From contig OAPG01000004.1 in assembly GCA_900208305.1 (NCBI GenBank), positions 868,001 to 932,000 of the forward strand: 64,000 bases of DNA, given 5' to 3'. The notes beneath the pieces are model-generated. The model had not been told where the DNA came from, did no database searches, and was given only the letters and a program-made list of their open reading frames with translations. Shown here one piece after another: positions 55,249-64,000 of this stretch. This DNA comes from Melanopsichium pennsylvanicum (lineage: Eukaryota; Basidiomycota; Ustilaginomycetes; Ustilaginales). The position numbers were made by a program, and so were the translations under genes. Each line of letters starts with the position of its first letter. The stretch's first letter is position 1.

Positions 55249-58200
55249 ATGGAGCGCAACGACTCATCCGACTCGAATCCATGGGGTACACAGCCACTTT
55301 TCCCACAAAGAATCTTGTCATTCCATGCAGAGCGAGACAAGTCCTATGGTCAGCAGATGGACAATGTACTTGCATCACCATCCCACAATGCCCAAAATGG
55401 TCTGCATGAGCCACATTCTGCGTCTTCACACGGCACAAAGACGAAACGTATCCCAACCATAGGCTATAGTGACGATGACGACGACGACGACGACGACGAC
55501 GAAGATGACCGATTCGTGTATGACGGACTAGACACGACAGCGCAACAGGCTACATTGACACCAGACGACAGCACCAAGTCTATCGAGATGAACTCAGAAA
55601 CATATAGCGCCAAGCTTAAGGACATTCTCGGCAGTGATGACGAGGGGGGACAGGAAAGCAGCCTTCCAGTAGCTCCCCTGAACAATGACTCGCGCGCTCT
55701 TCACTCTCCAGCATCCCCTACCTCGCAGACTGGGCAAATTTTGCCTGGCGAAGCTGATCCTGCTTCCAGCTCAACACCAAGTCATGTTAAGCCAGCACTC
55801 AGCGATGACGGCTCTTCGTTCAGGTATCCGCATCCATTGCCTATGGACGCAAGCTTCGATACTAGATCTGCCTCTTCTCTTCAGCAGGAACGACATCGTC
55901 TTCCATCTCATCCATCCTCATCGCGTATCTTCACGCCCAGATCCACCTCAGGCACAGGTCTATCGCTCCTTCGCCAATCGCATACAATGACCACAACTTC
56001 TACACCACTACGTCCGACGGCATACCCCTCTCTGTCCCGATTGCGAGCCTCAGTAGGCAGATCCACAAGCGCCAATCTTGCCCTTCCCAAGCATCTACAG
56101 CCAGAATCTGGCAAATCTTCTGGCGGCATGCCTAGCTCTCCTTCGCCAGCCTCCTCCGCAACGAAAACCCGCTCACCTTTACCATTCGAGTTCACCGCAA
56201 ATGGTCTGGCGGCAGCACCGCGTTCATCCAAAGACGAAGACGCTAGCCGTTCCGCACTTGCCGAGTCTTCTTCCCCACAACGATCTCGACAGAGCTCCTT
56301 CTCCACCAGCATGAGTGAATCAGTGGCCGCAAGAGAAAAGCGACGTCGTCCGCGCGCATCATTTCCGTACGGCGCAACTCTCGATGGTGCGCCACTGCCG
56401 ATAGCTCAGAGTGCAACCTCGCTTCTCGGTGATCCCGCCTCTTCCTCCATCTCTACTCGTCGCTTAGAATCAGGTAAGGGCGCCGTTCTGGGTGGAGACG
56501 AACAAACAGACCACGAAGACCTCGCTCTGGACTCCCGATTGAAAGAAACGTTGACCAATGATAGGAATGAGCTCAGCCGCGAATTTGTCAAGTGGTCTGC
56601 GCTTCGGCGCATCATTGCCAACGCCAAGTCCAGTCGCGAAGCGGCCGACCCGATACCAACCGTGCTTGCCGTGGCAGGTGGCCTCATCGCGGTTGGCACG
56701 CAGGGCGGTAGAACCATCGTATGCGACTTTGCCCAAGATCCAATAGCTTCCTGCGGACACGATGCTCAAGGTCAAGGCGATGCAGTCACGGCTCTCGCAC
56801 TGTCATCCGACTACTCCTTCCTCGGTGTCGGCCACGCCTCGGGCAATATTTTTTTGTACGATCTCTCCAACCCAGGGCGTGCGGCTCGACACGTACCCCC
56901 TGTCCCCCTGTCGTCCGTCATAGCAGGAAAGAAGGAAGGCCATCTCTCCGGCTCCGCGATTGTTCATATTGGATTCATTGGCCTTCGTCATACGGCTATC
57001 GTCACTGCCGATAACAAGGGTCTCGCTTTCTACCACGCATTAGGCAAGATTTTCGGAGTGGCTTCGAACGACACTCTGAGGCTGCTTGGCAAATATCCAC
57101 AGTACGAGCACGAGGATGAGCTCGGTCTGGATCAAGGCAAGAAGAAGAATACCATATTTCAGCTCAATCCGCTGCCGCTGGGATCAAGACCACATGCGGC
57201 TGACGATACCATCTTTGTCGCGATGATCACGCCGACCAAGATGGTTTTGGTTGGCTTGAAACCATCTCCTAGGACGTGGTATCGCAAAGTTTGTCGGTCA
57301 CACGCCAACGAGAAGCTAGATGCGGTTGCGGGCATCAAAGAGCAGACGGCTCAAGGACCGGGCTGTCTCGCCTGGTACCCAGCATCCACGGAAACAGACG
57401 GGACGAGAAAGAGACGAACCAATCCCATCCTCGCTTTCTCGTTCGGTAATACACTACATCTGGTGCGGTTGGTGGTGCGAAAGGTTGAGCAAAAGCCGGA
57501 TCCCAAGCTACGCAGTGGAGCCACCCTGGCGACCGCGGTGCTCACGGAAGAGGTGGACCCCGTTGAGCTTACAGCCGAAGACGGGATTGTGGAGCCAGAC
57601 CACATTGTGGCACTGCAATGGTTCAGTCCCGATCTGCTCATGCTTACGACCAGATCGGGATTGGCACTGTTCGATTGCCGTGCAGGAAAAGTCACGGAGC
57701 GGATGAGGGGCGGGAGTGCAAGCGCGATCCTGGCAAAGACCGTCGAGCAGCGTTACTACAACGCTGTCCTGCTTGGCAAACCGTACGACCCACACGCAGA
57801 ACCGTCCCAGGAGGACATCACGGTCTCGGATGACCCGCAAGGCCCGCGCTCATGGGCATTGAATCACAGTGTCCGCATCTCCAAAGGACGCTCGTTCTTT
57901 CTCACCAAACAAGACCTTGTCGTCGGCACGCTGCTCTCCTGGGCCGATCGCATTTTGCTGTACGTATCCCAAGGCGACTTTCTCTCTGCGATCGAGCTTG
58001 CGACCCTCTTCCACCAAGGCAAGTTCGTCGGCTCCGCCGTGGGTCTTCCTTCTGACCCTGTCGAGCGCACAGCCATCGTTGCAGACAAGCTTCGCGAGCT
58101 CATGAACGCCTCCATAGACTACTCGTTTTCTCCAGAGAGACTCACCGACTCCACCCACGTCACCCCCGACGGCCGTGGCGTCGATCGAACTCGCCTCTTC

Positions 58201-61200
58201 CAAGGGCTTGCCCGTGTCTGTGCTCGTGCTTGCTTGTCGCTCAATGATCTCGACTTCCTTTTCGACACTCTGTACGACAGATATGAGGAGAACGGGATCG
58301 AGGCGATATTTGTCGGACAGATGGAAGACTTTATCGTTTCTGGCGAACTGAGATCATTGCCGATCCCGGTCGTGCAGAGATTGGTGGCTTTCAGAAGAGA
58401 CAGGGAGGAGTACGCTCAGGCTGAGAGGATCATATGGCATGTCGACCCGAAGAGCCTGGATCTGGATCAGGCCCTCTCGATGTGTTTGGATCGGAGGTTG
58501 TACGATGCATTGACCTACGTGTTCACCGAGGCGCTCGAAGATTGGGTCTCGCCCATGATCGAGCTTCTGCACCCGGTGAGGCGGGTAATCGACCGAAGGC
58601 GAAAAGCGGCGCAAGCAGGTGCAGAACAAGATGCGAACAGCGATCCTTATGCACACATCCGCATCTCTCAGACAGCAGAGGGGAGCTCGATGGACGAGTC
58701 GGGCGACTGGGAAATGGAAGAGCGCGATGTGGAGGACGGCTACCGAGTGTTTTCGTATCTCTCTGTCATTCTTACCGGTAACAAATATCCGAGCCAAGAG
58801 CCTTTCGAAAGCGATGAACAGGTGAGCAAGGCGAAAGGCTCGCTCTACTCTTTCGTCTTCTCGGGCGGCTGCACGCTCTGGCCCCCTGGTCCAGGTGGCA
58901 AGCTCGTCCTCTACGGCTTGGACGATCATCGGACCCTTGCCACAACAAGCAGCAAGGAAGACAGCGAGGGCGAGCACGAACCCATCTATCCATATCTCCG
59001 TTTGCTGCTCGAATTCGACGCAGAGGCTTTCCTCGATGCGCTCGATCTTGCCTTTGAAGACGGCTTCCTCGATGACGAGGATGTTGTCGGGAAACGCGTC
59101 AGTAGACAGCTAGTCGTTGACGTGTTACTAGAGCTAACTAGCAACTACAACGGCGATGGCTCCACGATCGACTTTGAGCAAAACGCTTCCTCCCCCGAAG
59201 CCTCGAATGATTCCGGCTTGAGGGTCCATCGCATGCAAGACGCTCGAAACTCTCCGAAGCTCCCTCTGCTGGCGCGCATCTTTGTCCACATCTTTGTTGC
59301 GCGCAACGCGCCCAAGTATCCCCAGTTTGTTCGTCTCTCGCAGCAAAACGTAGACCTGCTCCTTCGCTCCCTTGCCCTCCCCGCCGGAGACTGCGGTGAT
59401 GACGGGGTTGACGTGTACGAAGCGGTAGAATCTACGAGGAAGGATCGAGAGCTGGCTGCGGAGTGTCTGCTCTCTCACTACAAACCTCGCTTCGATGACG
59501 ATTGGCTCAACGTCTTCGAACGAGCTCGCTTCCACCGCATTCTACGAGGCGCTTTCAGGCAGCAGAAAAAGTGGGATCGCTTACTCGACATGTATCTCCG
59601 CGATCATTTGCACGCCGATGCGCCCTACCCTGGCGAAGACCTCGACGAAGGGCAAGGTGAGACACTGCATGGGGAGGCCTTTGCCCATTTTGAAGAGACG
59701 CTGTTCAACGCTGCCCAAAAGGATACGCCCAGTCGGGAACGGCTACAAGAGCGCCTGCACGAGCAGCTGTCGGATTCCATCATCGACCTTTTGGACCTGG
59801 ATCCGCTCAAGACGGCAGGGTTGTTGGACAGGTTCTTCCCGAATAAGCACAGTGAGGCGCTGCAAAGGTTGGGACAGCTGGATGAGAAGCGACTGTTGTT
59901 GTTCTTGCGCTGCTTCTTTGAGCCTTTGCAGGTGAGCAAAGCTGCCGCAGCTCAGCACACATCGCAACAGCAGGCCGACGATCACTCTGAAGCAGAACTG
60001 AAATGGACGCACGCAGCAACAGAAATCACCGATACAACGACCTACAACGCCGACGTCGGCCGCGCAGACCCAAACCACTTGCATGCGCAAGAGCGAGCAA
60101 TGTATCTGGACCTACTCTGTCGCTACGACCCTGCAGCCGTGGTGAGGAACCTGGATTCTCGGGGCGCAGCGTATTTCGATCTCGAACGCTTGATTCAGAC
60201 TTTGAGAAGTGGTGGTACCGCTATCGACGGAAGCAGAGTGACCCAGAACAGCGACGCTGTGCTCTGGGCCCTGGATCGACTCGGGAGATCGAAAGACGCA
60301 TTTGAAGAGCTCGACTCGGCTTGCACAAGGACCGCTGATTCGCTTGTGTATGTGGCTTCTGCCAAGGCTTATGGGGCGGAGATGGTGGCAGAGGAGATGT
60401 TAGGCGATGTGAGGCGATGTGTCAACGTAGCAGTCAGGTTGTGTATCGAAAGGGCGAACGCGTTTTGTGGAGGATTGGGAGAGAGCGACGATGAGGATGA
60501 TCGTCAAGGCGCAAGTACGGCGAAAGGCACAGGGGTCGACGAAAAGGTGGACACAGATGAAGTGTGGTACCGCCTTCTTCGCAGTCTAGTACGGCTGGTT
60601 CACGATGTCGCTCACCTCGGTGCCAATTGCGAATCTTCATGTGGAGAGGACGCTCGTCCAACACAACTGCTCGATGGTGTGCGAGATATCGTCCAAGACA
60701 CACTCTCGGACCTCATTTCTTCCACCGCGGCCGAAGCCGTATCCTTCCCGGCCCTTTTCCGCAGGCTTACTGGCTCAACTTTTGGATCTGCTTCAAACAC
60801 GAAAAGCTCCACACAAGGAAAGGGCGTGGCAGAGTATTATGCAGAGATTCGAAGCGTGCTCGATGGCATGCTTTCTGCCTACCATCTTCGTTCCGAGCTT
60901 CTAGCGATTACCAACAAGCTCTTTGATCGAGACACGTACCACGAGTTCAAGCGATTGCACGCGCAGCGGAGGTACGGTTGGAGACCTGCTGGTGGTGCCA
61001 GCACGCGGTGTGCCGTCTGTGGTGCACTTTTGATCGGATCCGAAAGGGCGTCTGCCAGTATCGCCAATGGCATGCCAGCCAACACGCTCGTCAACTCGCC
61101 AGACCAGGCAGAAGTTCAAGTTGAAGACCTGCGAAGACAATCGTTCCAGACGTCTAGGAATGCTTCGTTTTCGCTTTCTCCGACAAGCCGACGTACGAAC

Positions 61201-61842
61201 GGAACGGGGCAGACCATGCTGACGCCTGATTCGCTTTTGCAGAACCACCGTCGACGGGCAAAGAGTCCTTATGACGAAAAGGCGGCTCCCTTGGCCTCGC
61301 CTAGAATTGACAAGGGCAAGGGTGTGGTGAGGAGCGCTTCGTCCGAGTTCGGACGACCCAACAACTGCGACAGTGGGATGAACCGAAGGTTTGCCAGCGA
61401 TGGTAGGGAGCTTAACGAAATGGACGGTTACTTTGCAACAGAGTTTAGCGATCGACGTCCATCCGCAGGTTTAACAAGTGCCATCATGACCAGATCCAAC
61501 TCGACTGTAAGCAGTATCGGAGTTTCGCTCAGGATCAACGATGCTCCCATGCAGAGAAGCAATTCGGTCGCGGAGCAGAAGAAAACGGAGAAAGAAGGTG
61601 AAGTGGAACACATTGATGGGGAGGAGGATGGGAACGGGACGCTGACGCCTTTCCACTTTGGCCAAGAACGTGGGTTGGGGGTACAAACTGATCTTGATGA
61701 ACAAGCTGAGGTGTCTATGGATGGTACGACAGGTCAAGAGTCGGATGAGGGCAAGGAAGCGGATCGAATTTTGGTGCAAAAGTCCGGACTTGTGTATCAC
61801 GAGAGTTGTTGGAAGCGTGTACATCCGGACATTATTCTTTGA
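55249..61842 (+). CDS. VPS8: CORVET complex subunit Vps8
   Basis: This 2197-residue protein matches Vps8, the CORVET subunit that binds the early-endosomal Rab Vps21/Rab5. After a low-complexity N-terminus with an Asp run, a WD40-type propeller starts at about residue 450 (KWSALRRIIANAK; VAGGLIAVGTQGGRTIVCDF; DAVTALALSSDYSFLGVGHASGNIFLYDLSNPGRA-type repeat, shown in pieces). A helical clathrin-repeat solenoid follows, including ISKGRSFFLTKQDLVVGTLL, ERLVAFRRDREEYAQAERI and LYDALTYVFTEALEDWVSPM. The C-terminal zinc-binding motif begins CAVCGALL (C1921, C1924) but its second half, YHESCW (H2183, C2186), comes about 260 residues later. The ATG at 55249 is used; the frame extends 5 codons upstream without ATG. 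Yeast Vps8 is about 1270 residues. Confidence 0.93.
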   Translation: MERNDSSDSNPWGTQPLFPQRILSFHAERDKSYGQQMDNVLASPSHNAQNGLHEPHSASSHGTKTKRIPTIGYSDDDDDDDDDDEDDRFVYDGLDTTAQQATLTPDDSTKSIEMNSETYSAKLKDILGSDDEGGQESSLPVAPLNNDSRALHSPASPTSQTGQILPGEADPASSSTPSHVKPALSDDGSSFRYPHPLPMDASFDTRSASSLQQERHRLPSHPSSSRIFTPRSTSGTGLSLLRQSHTMTTTSTPLRPTAYPSLSRLRASVGRSTSANLALPKHLQPESGKSSGGMPSSPSPASSATKTRSPLPFEFTANGLAAAPRSSKDEDASRSALAESSSPQRSRQSSFSTSMSESVAAREKRRRPRASFPYGATLDGAPLPIAQSATSLLGDPASSSISTRRLESGKGAVLGGDEQTDHEDLALDSRLKETLTNDRNELSREFVKWSALRRIIANAKSSREAADPIPTVLAVAGGLIAVGTQGGRTIVCDFAQDPIASCGHDAQGQGDAVTALALSSDYSFLGVGHASGNIFLYDLSNPGRAARHVPPVPLSSVIAGKKEGHLSGSAIVHIGFIGLRHTAIVTADNKGLAFYHALGKIFGVASNDTLRLLGKYPQYEHEDELGLDQGKKKNTIFQLNPLPLGSRPHAADDTIFVAMITPTKMVLVGLKPSPRTWYRKVCRSHANEKLDAVAGIKEQTAQGPGCLAWYPASTETDGTRKRRTNPILAFSFGNTLHLVRLVVRKVEQKPDPKLRSGATLATAVLTEEVDPVELTAEDGIVEPDHIVALQWFSPDLLMLTTRSGLALFDCRAGKVTERMRGGSASAILAKTVEQRYYNAVLLGKPYDPHAEPSQEDITVSDDPQGPRSWALNHSVRISKGRSFFLTKQDLVVGTLLSWADRILLYVSQGDFLSAIELATLFHQGKFVGSAVGLPSDPVERTAIVADKLRELMNASIDYSFSPERLTDSTHVTPDGRGVDRTRLFQGLARVCARACLSLNDLDFLFDTLYDRYEENGIEAIFVGQMEDFIVSGELRSLPIPVVQRLVAFRRDREEYAQAERIIWHVDPKSLDLDQALSMCLDRRLYDALTYVFTEALEDWVSPMIELLHPVRRVIDRRRKAAQAGAEQDANSDPYAHIRISQTAEGSSMDESGDWEMEERDVEDGYRVFSYLSVILTGNKYPSQEPFESDEQVSKAKGSLYSFVFSGGCTLWPPGPGGKLVLYGLDDHRTLATTSSKEDSEGEHEPIYPYLRLLLEFDAEAFLDALDLAFEDGFLDDEDVVGKRVSRQLVVDVLLELTSNYNGDGSTIDFEQNASSPEASNDSGLRVHRMQDARNSPKLPLLARIFVHIFVARNAPKYPQFVRLSQQNVDLLLRSLALPAGDCGDDGVDVYEAVESTRKDRELAAECLLSHYKPRFDDDWLNVFERARFHRILRGAFRQQKKWDRLLDMYLRDHLHADAPYPGEDLDEGQGETLHGEAFAHFEETLFNAAQKDTPSRERLQERLHEQLSDSIIDLLDLDPLKTAGLLDRFFPNKHSEALQRLGQLDEKRLLLFLRCFFEPLQVSKAAAAQHTSQQQADDHSEAELKWTHAATEITDTTTYNADVGRADPNHLHAQERAMYLDLLCRYDPAAVVRNLDSRGAAYFDLERLIQTLRSGGTAIDGSRVTQNSDAVLWALDRLGRSKDAFEELDSACTRTADSLVYVASAKAYGAEMVAEEMLGDVRRCVNVAVRLCIERANAFCGGLGESDDEDDRQGASTAKGTGVDEKVDTDEVWYRLLRSLVRLVHDVAHLGANCESSCGEDARPTQLLDGVRDIVQDTLSDLISSTAAEAVSFPALFRRLTGSTFGSASNTKSSTQGKGVAEYYAEIRSVLDGMLSAYHLRSELLAITNKLFDRDTYHEFKRLHAQRRYGWRPAGGASTRCAVCGALLIGSERASASIANGMPANTLVNSPDQAEVQVEDLRRQSFQTSRNASFSLSPTSRRTNGTGQTMLTPDSLLQNHRRRAKSPYDEKAAPLASPRIDKGKGVVRSASSEFGRPNNCDSGMNRRFASDGRELNEMDGYFATEFSDRRPSAGLTSAIMTRSNSTVSSIGVSLRINDAPMQRSNSVAEQKKTEKEGEVEHIDGEEDGNGTLTPFHFGQERGLGVQTDLDEQAEVSMDGTTGQESDEGKEADRILVQKSGLVYHESCWKRVHPDIIL
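55470..55510 (+). repeat. GAC trinucleotide run coding for poly-Asp
   Basis: About 11 Asp codons (mostly GAC) in succession near the VPS8 N-terminus, in a disordered acidic part. Confidence 0.9.
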
Positions 61843-61997
61843 AACCACTGTGCCAAGCCTTGTAATTTGTACTGACTCACTTCAATCCGCAATCATACCC
61901 TCTTGCACAGCATTACCGTTTGATTGGCGAATCTTTGTCATTTGTGTAAGCCCATATTGAATTAATGATGATACAAGAGGAAGCTAGTTTTTTGTGA

Positions 61998-62637
61998 CTA
62001 GAACGAGGGTTTGAGCTCGGCAGGGAGGTCAGCGGCGACGGCAGCAGCAGTGGAGCCAAAACCACCCGTGGATCCAAAACCGCCAGCCCCGCGCAACGTC
62101 TCATCCAAGCTCTCGACTTCTTGAACTTGGGGTGTCGAGATCTTCTCAATGATGAGTTGGGCAATTCGATCACCTTCGTTGACTTTGTATTTTTGTTTTA
62201 TCCGCCAAGCACACATTTCAGTGAAAGTAGAGCCAAGTAAGTCGTGGGTAATCTACTCTCTTTAGGTATGCGAATCTCTACTATTGATGAAGGTGTCGGG
62301 AAAGACCGGATTACTTACCAGTGAAATCTTCATCTCCAAAGTTGAACAACAGGACGCCCAAAAGACCACGGTAATCTTCATCAATCACTCCGGCACCTGT
62401 GTCGATACCGTGCTTACTCGCCAAACCGGACCTGGGAGCCACTCGACCATAGTGGCCCGTAGGGATGGCGAGGCAAATACCTGTTTGAATGACTTTTCTT
62501 CCACCACGCGGGATGACGGCTTTTTCGGCGCTGTAGAGGTCGTACCCAGCAGCAAGTGGTGATCCGCGAGTTGGGAGTTTTGCGAGGGGATGAGCAGGGT
62601 GTCGCTGAACCAAGAGGCGAAGGGAAGAGGACGACAT
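61998..62637 (-). CDS. DUT1: dUTP diphosphatase (two exons)
   Basis: dUTPase hydrolyses dUTP to dUMP and keeps uracil out of DNA. Exon 1 is 62637-62319, exon 2 is 62182-61998; the intron is 136 bp (GTAAGT to AAAG). Joining them gives [14 protein letters not shown], restoring motif IV across the junction. All five trimeric-dUTPase motifs are present: [42 protein letters not shown] with the catalytic Asp, [29 protein letters not shown], so 167 residues from the ATG at 62637, which has a CCACCATG context. An in-frame ATG at 62736 would add 33 residues with basic character, a possible organelle form. After motif V there is a short hydrophobic tail ([16 protein letters not shown]). Confidence 0.95.
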
Positions 62638-63332
62638 GGTGGTGGCGATGGTGGAATCAGCTGCGTGGATGAGTTTGGCGGTTTTCCTTGGACGTTCTGA
62701 GTTGATGACGCGATTAATTTCAGTCGAGATAGTCATACGGAAGTGGCAGAAGCTTTAGATGATGCAGGGCAGAATGAAGAAAAGAAGAAAGGAGAGGAAG
62801 AGTGAAGGCGTGTTTGGAAATGTTGAGGTGTTGATCTCTGTGCAACCAAAGAAAAGGCGAAAGGCGTAGAACGCCCGACTCGCGCGCCGCGTAAATGGAC
62901 GTGTCCCAATGGCGCGAAAAATTGAAAAAGTTGTCATATATTCTGCTCTAACATACTATTGATTTTTTTTATTTGACGCGTGTTTTGAACCGATAAAAAA
63001 AAGTGGAGAAAGGCGAGAACTGAGATAGCTGCGAGCGTTGCTCAGCATCTATCATACAACGGCCCACCGCTACACTCTGCTCAATAACACAACCAAATCG
63101 CCGCCACCAATCCCTCATTGACATAGTCCGTTTCATCTTCAACGTCGACGAGCCAAACATATATACGTCTTTTGGCGTCATTCCAATGGACTAAGCAGTT
63201 GTGGCCATCAGGTCTTCTGCATCAACTCTGTCATATCTACACTGTGCTGTCGTTGCACAAAAGCATCTCTCTTTCACATACACAAAATCAAACCCAGCTT
63301 CGTGCGCGCCACCGGTCGCCATACTTGCCAAC
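62638..63332. other. Divergent promoter region between DUT1 and MGM1
   Basis: About 700 bp including the optional upstream coding part of DUT1 (to 62736). A/T-rich near 62940-63000 with GGCGCGAA-like sequence at 62911-62918 (ATGGCGCGAAAA), which resembles an E2F/MBF-type site (ACGCG occurs at 62976). Such sites often precede S-phase genes like dUTPase; this is inference. Confidence 0.4.
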
Positions 63333-64000
63333 ATGTCCACCTACTCTAATATGAGGAAGATTGCATCCCGTGCAGCGATCCTTTCAGTGCGAGCATCTCA
63401 GTACGCTATGCGTCAACAACTCCATAGATATCCTGGCATTCGCCCTACCGTGCACGATCCTGCCTTTACCAAGCACATCAACGCTTCGGCCCGTGGCATG
63501 CATGTCCGAGCCATCTCATTCAACTCGGTTCCCAAAGCCGCTTTCCGCGCTGTACGTCTCCCTGCCTATGGCCTCGCGGCTGGCGGCGGTGCACTAGCCT
63601 ATGCCAACTACAAAGTGGACGAGTTCAAAGGTTTCCTGGGGAGGTCATACGGAGAGTTGTCGGACAAGGCCAAGGGAGTGTTTGCAGGGCTAGGAGAGCT
63701 TGGCTCCGATGCTCTTGAGAACGCCAGAGACGGATGGGAATCGCTGAGCGAGACGATCGATGGAGTCGAACTGCCTAAGCTTCAGACTCCTGAGTTCCTA
63801 CGAAATCTCTTCTCCGGGATGAATGGCAGCGAGGACAGTGCTGAAAGTCAAGATGATTTGAAAACTAGTGGTGGTGGTGGAAGCGGACCTGATCCGAAAG
63901 GTATGCCGAGCCTAACCGGAGCAGCCGCCGTCGCTGCCTCCTCTCTCTTTGGAGAAGACGATTCGGAAGCAGAAGTAGCGAGAGGGAGCACCGAAGAACT
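63333..64000 (+). CDS. MGM1: Mgm1/OPA1-like dynamin GTPase, N-terminal part (cut by window end)
   Basis: The frame starts MSTYSNMRKIASRAAILSVR and stays open to the last base (222 codons). The first ~70 residues are basic and lack acidic residues until the HDPAF segment, as in a mitochondrial presequence. AISFNSVPKAAFRAVRLPAY followed by GLAAGGGALAYANYKVDEFK is the characteristic fungal Mgm1/Msp1 segment: a presequence end followed by the inner-membrane anchor. Mgm1 drives inner-membrane fusion. The rhomboid-cleaved region and the GTPase domain lie beyond the window, so the assignment rests on the N-terminus only. The Ser/Gly-rich acidic linker near the end is typical of the region before the dynamin domain. 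Confidence 0.72.
   Translation, partial: MSTYSNMRKIASRAAILSVRASQYAMRQQLHRYPGIRPTVHDPAFTKHINASARGMHVRAISFNSVPKAAFRAVRLPAYGLAAGGGALAYANYKVDEFKGFLGRSYGELSDKAKGVFAGLGELGSDALENARDGWESLSETIDGVELPKLQTPEFLRNLFSGMNGSEDSAESQDDLKTSGGGGSGPDPKGMPSLTGAAAVAASSLFGEDDSEAEVARGSTEE

Overview
The window looks like nuclear DNA of a basidiomycete fungus, most likely a smut relative (Ustilaginomycotina). The reasons are the fungal gene set (ceramide synthase, Vps39, Vps8, Ubp2, Laa1 and Mgm1 homologues), mostly intron-poor and very long reading frames, a few short GT-AG introns (112 to 153 bp), pyrimidine-rich promoters, and many CA/GA/CAA microsatellites between genes. There are no bacterial operons, ribosome-binding sites, insertion sequences, CRISPR arrays, rRNA or tRNA genes that I can support. 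The species is an inference; no marker here fixes it.

Layout, left to right: SLD5 (GINS replication subunit, four exons) converges on a ceramide synthase (LAG1/LAC1 type). After a 2.6 kb gap comes a Ser/Ala-rich single-pass surface protein, then a mitochondrial DUF1279 (Nat2/FAM210-like) protein, which converges on a large secreted repetitive protein whose signal peptide sits in a separate first exon. Next are ribosomal protein eL13, a long empty interval, a HAD sugar/glycerol-phosphate phosphatase, sulfite reductase beta subunit (MET5/ECM17), a histidine-phosphatase protein, and a fusion of tRNA-dihydrouridine synthase 2 with a flavin split-barrel domain. The second half holds VPS39 (HOPS), the bifunctional biotin enzyme BioD-BioA, an unrecognised coiled-coil protein, TAN1 (tRNA ac4C adaptor), LAA1/HEATR5 (AP-1 accessory), UBP2 (deubiquitinase, with a reading-frame break near its start), the glutamate-cysteine ligase regulatory subunit, VPS8 (CORVET), dUTPase (two exons) and the 5' end of MGM1/OPA1, cut by the window edge.

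Functional threads: endolysosomal traffic is well represented (VPS39, VPS8, LAA1, UBP2), as are sulfur/thiol metabolism (MET5, GCLM), tRNA modification (DUS2, TAN1) and nucleotide/DNA replication (SLD5, dUTPase). These genes are spread over both strands and I see no sign that they form a co-regulated cluster.

The most unusual items are (1) the single uninterrupted frame joining a Dus2 domain to an Alr4036/PNPOx-like flavin domain, (2) the secreted collagen-like, Ser/Asp/Cys-rich repeat protein, (3) a strongly over-represented intergenic 7-mer TACTGTA/TACAGTA, including a 16-bp perfect palindrome, (4) dinucleotide tracts lying between convergent genes, (5) the VPS8 zinc finger split by a long insertion, and (6) the UBP2 frame break.
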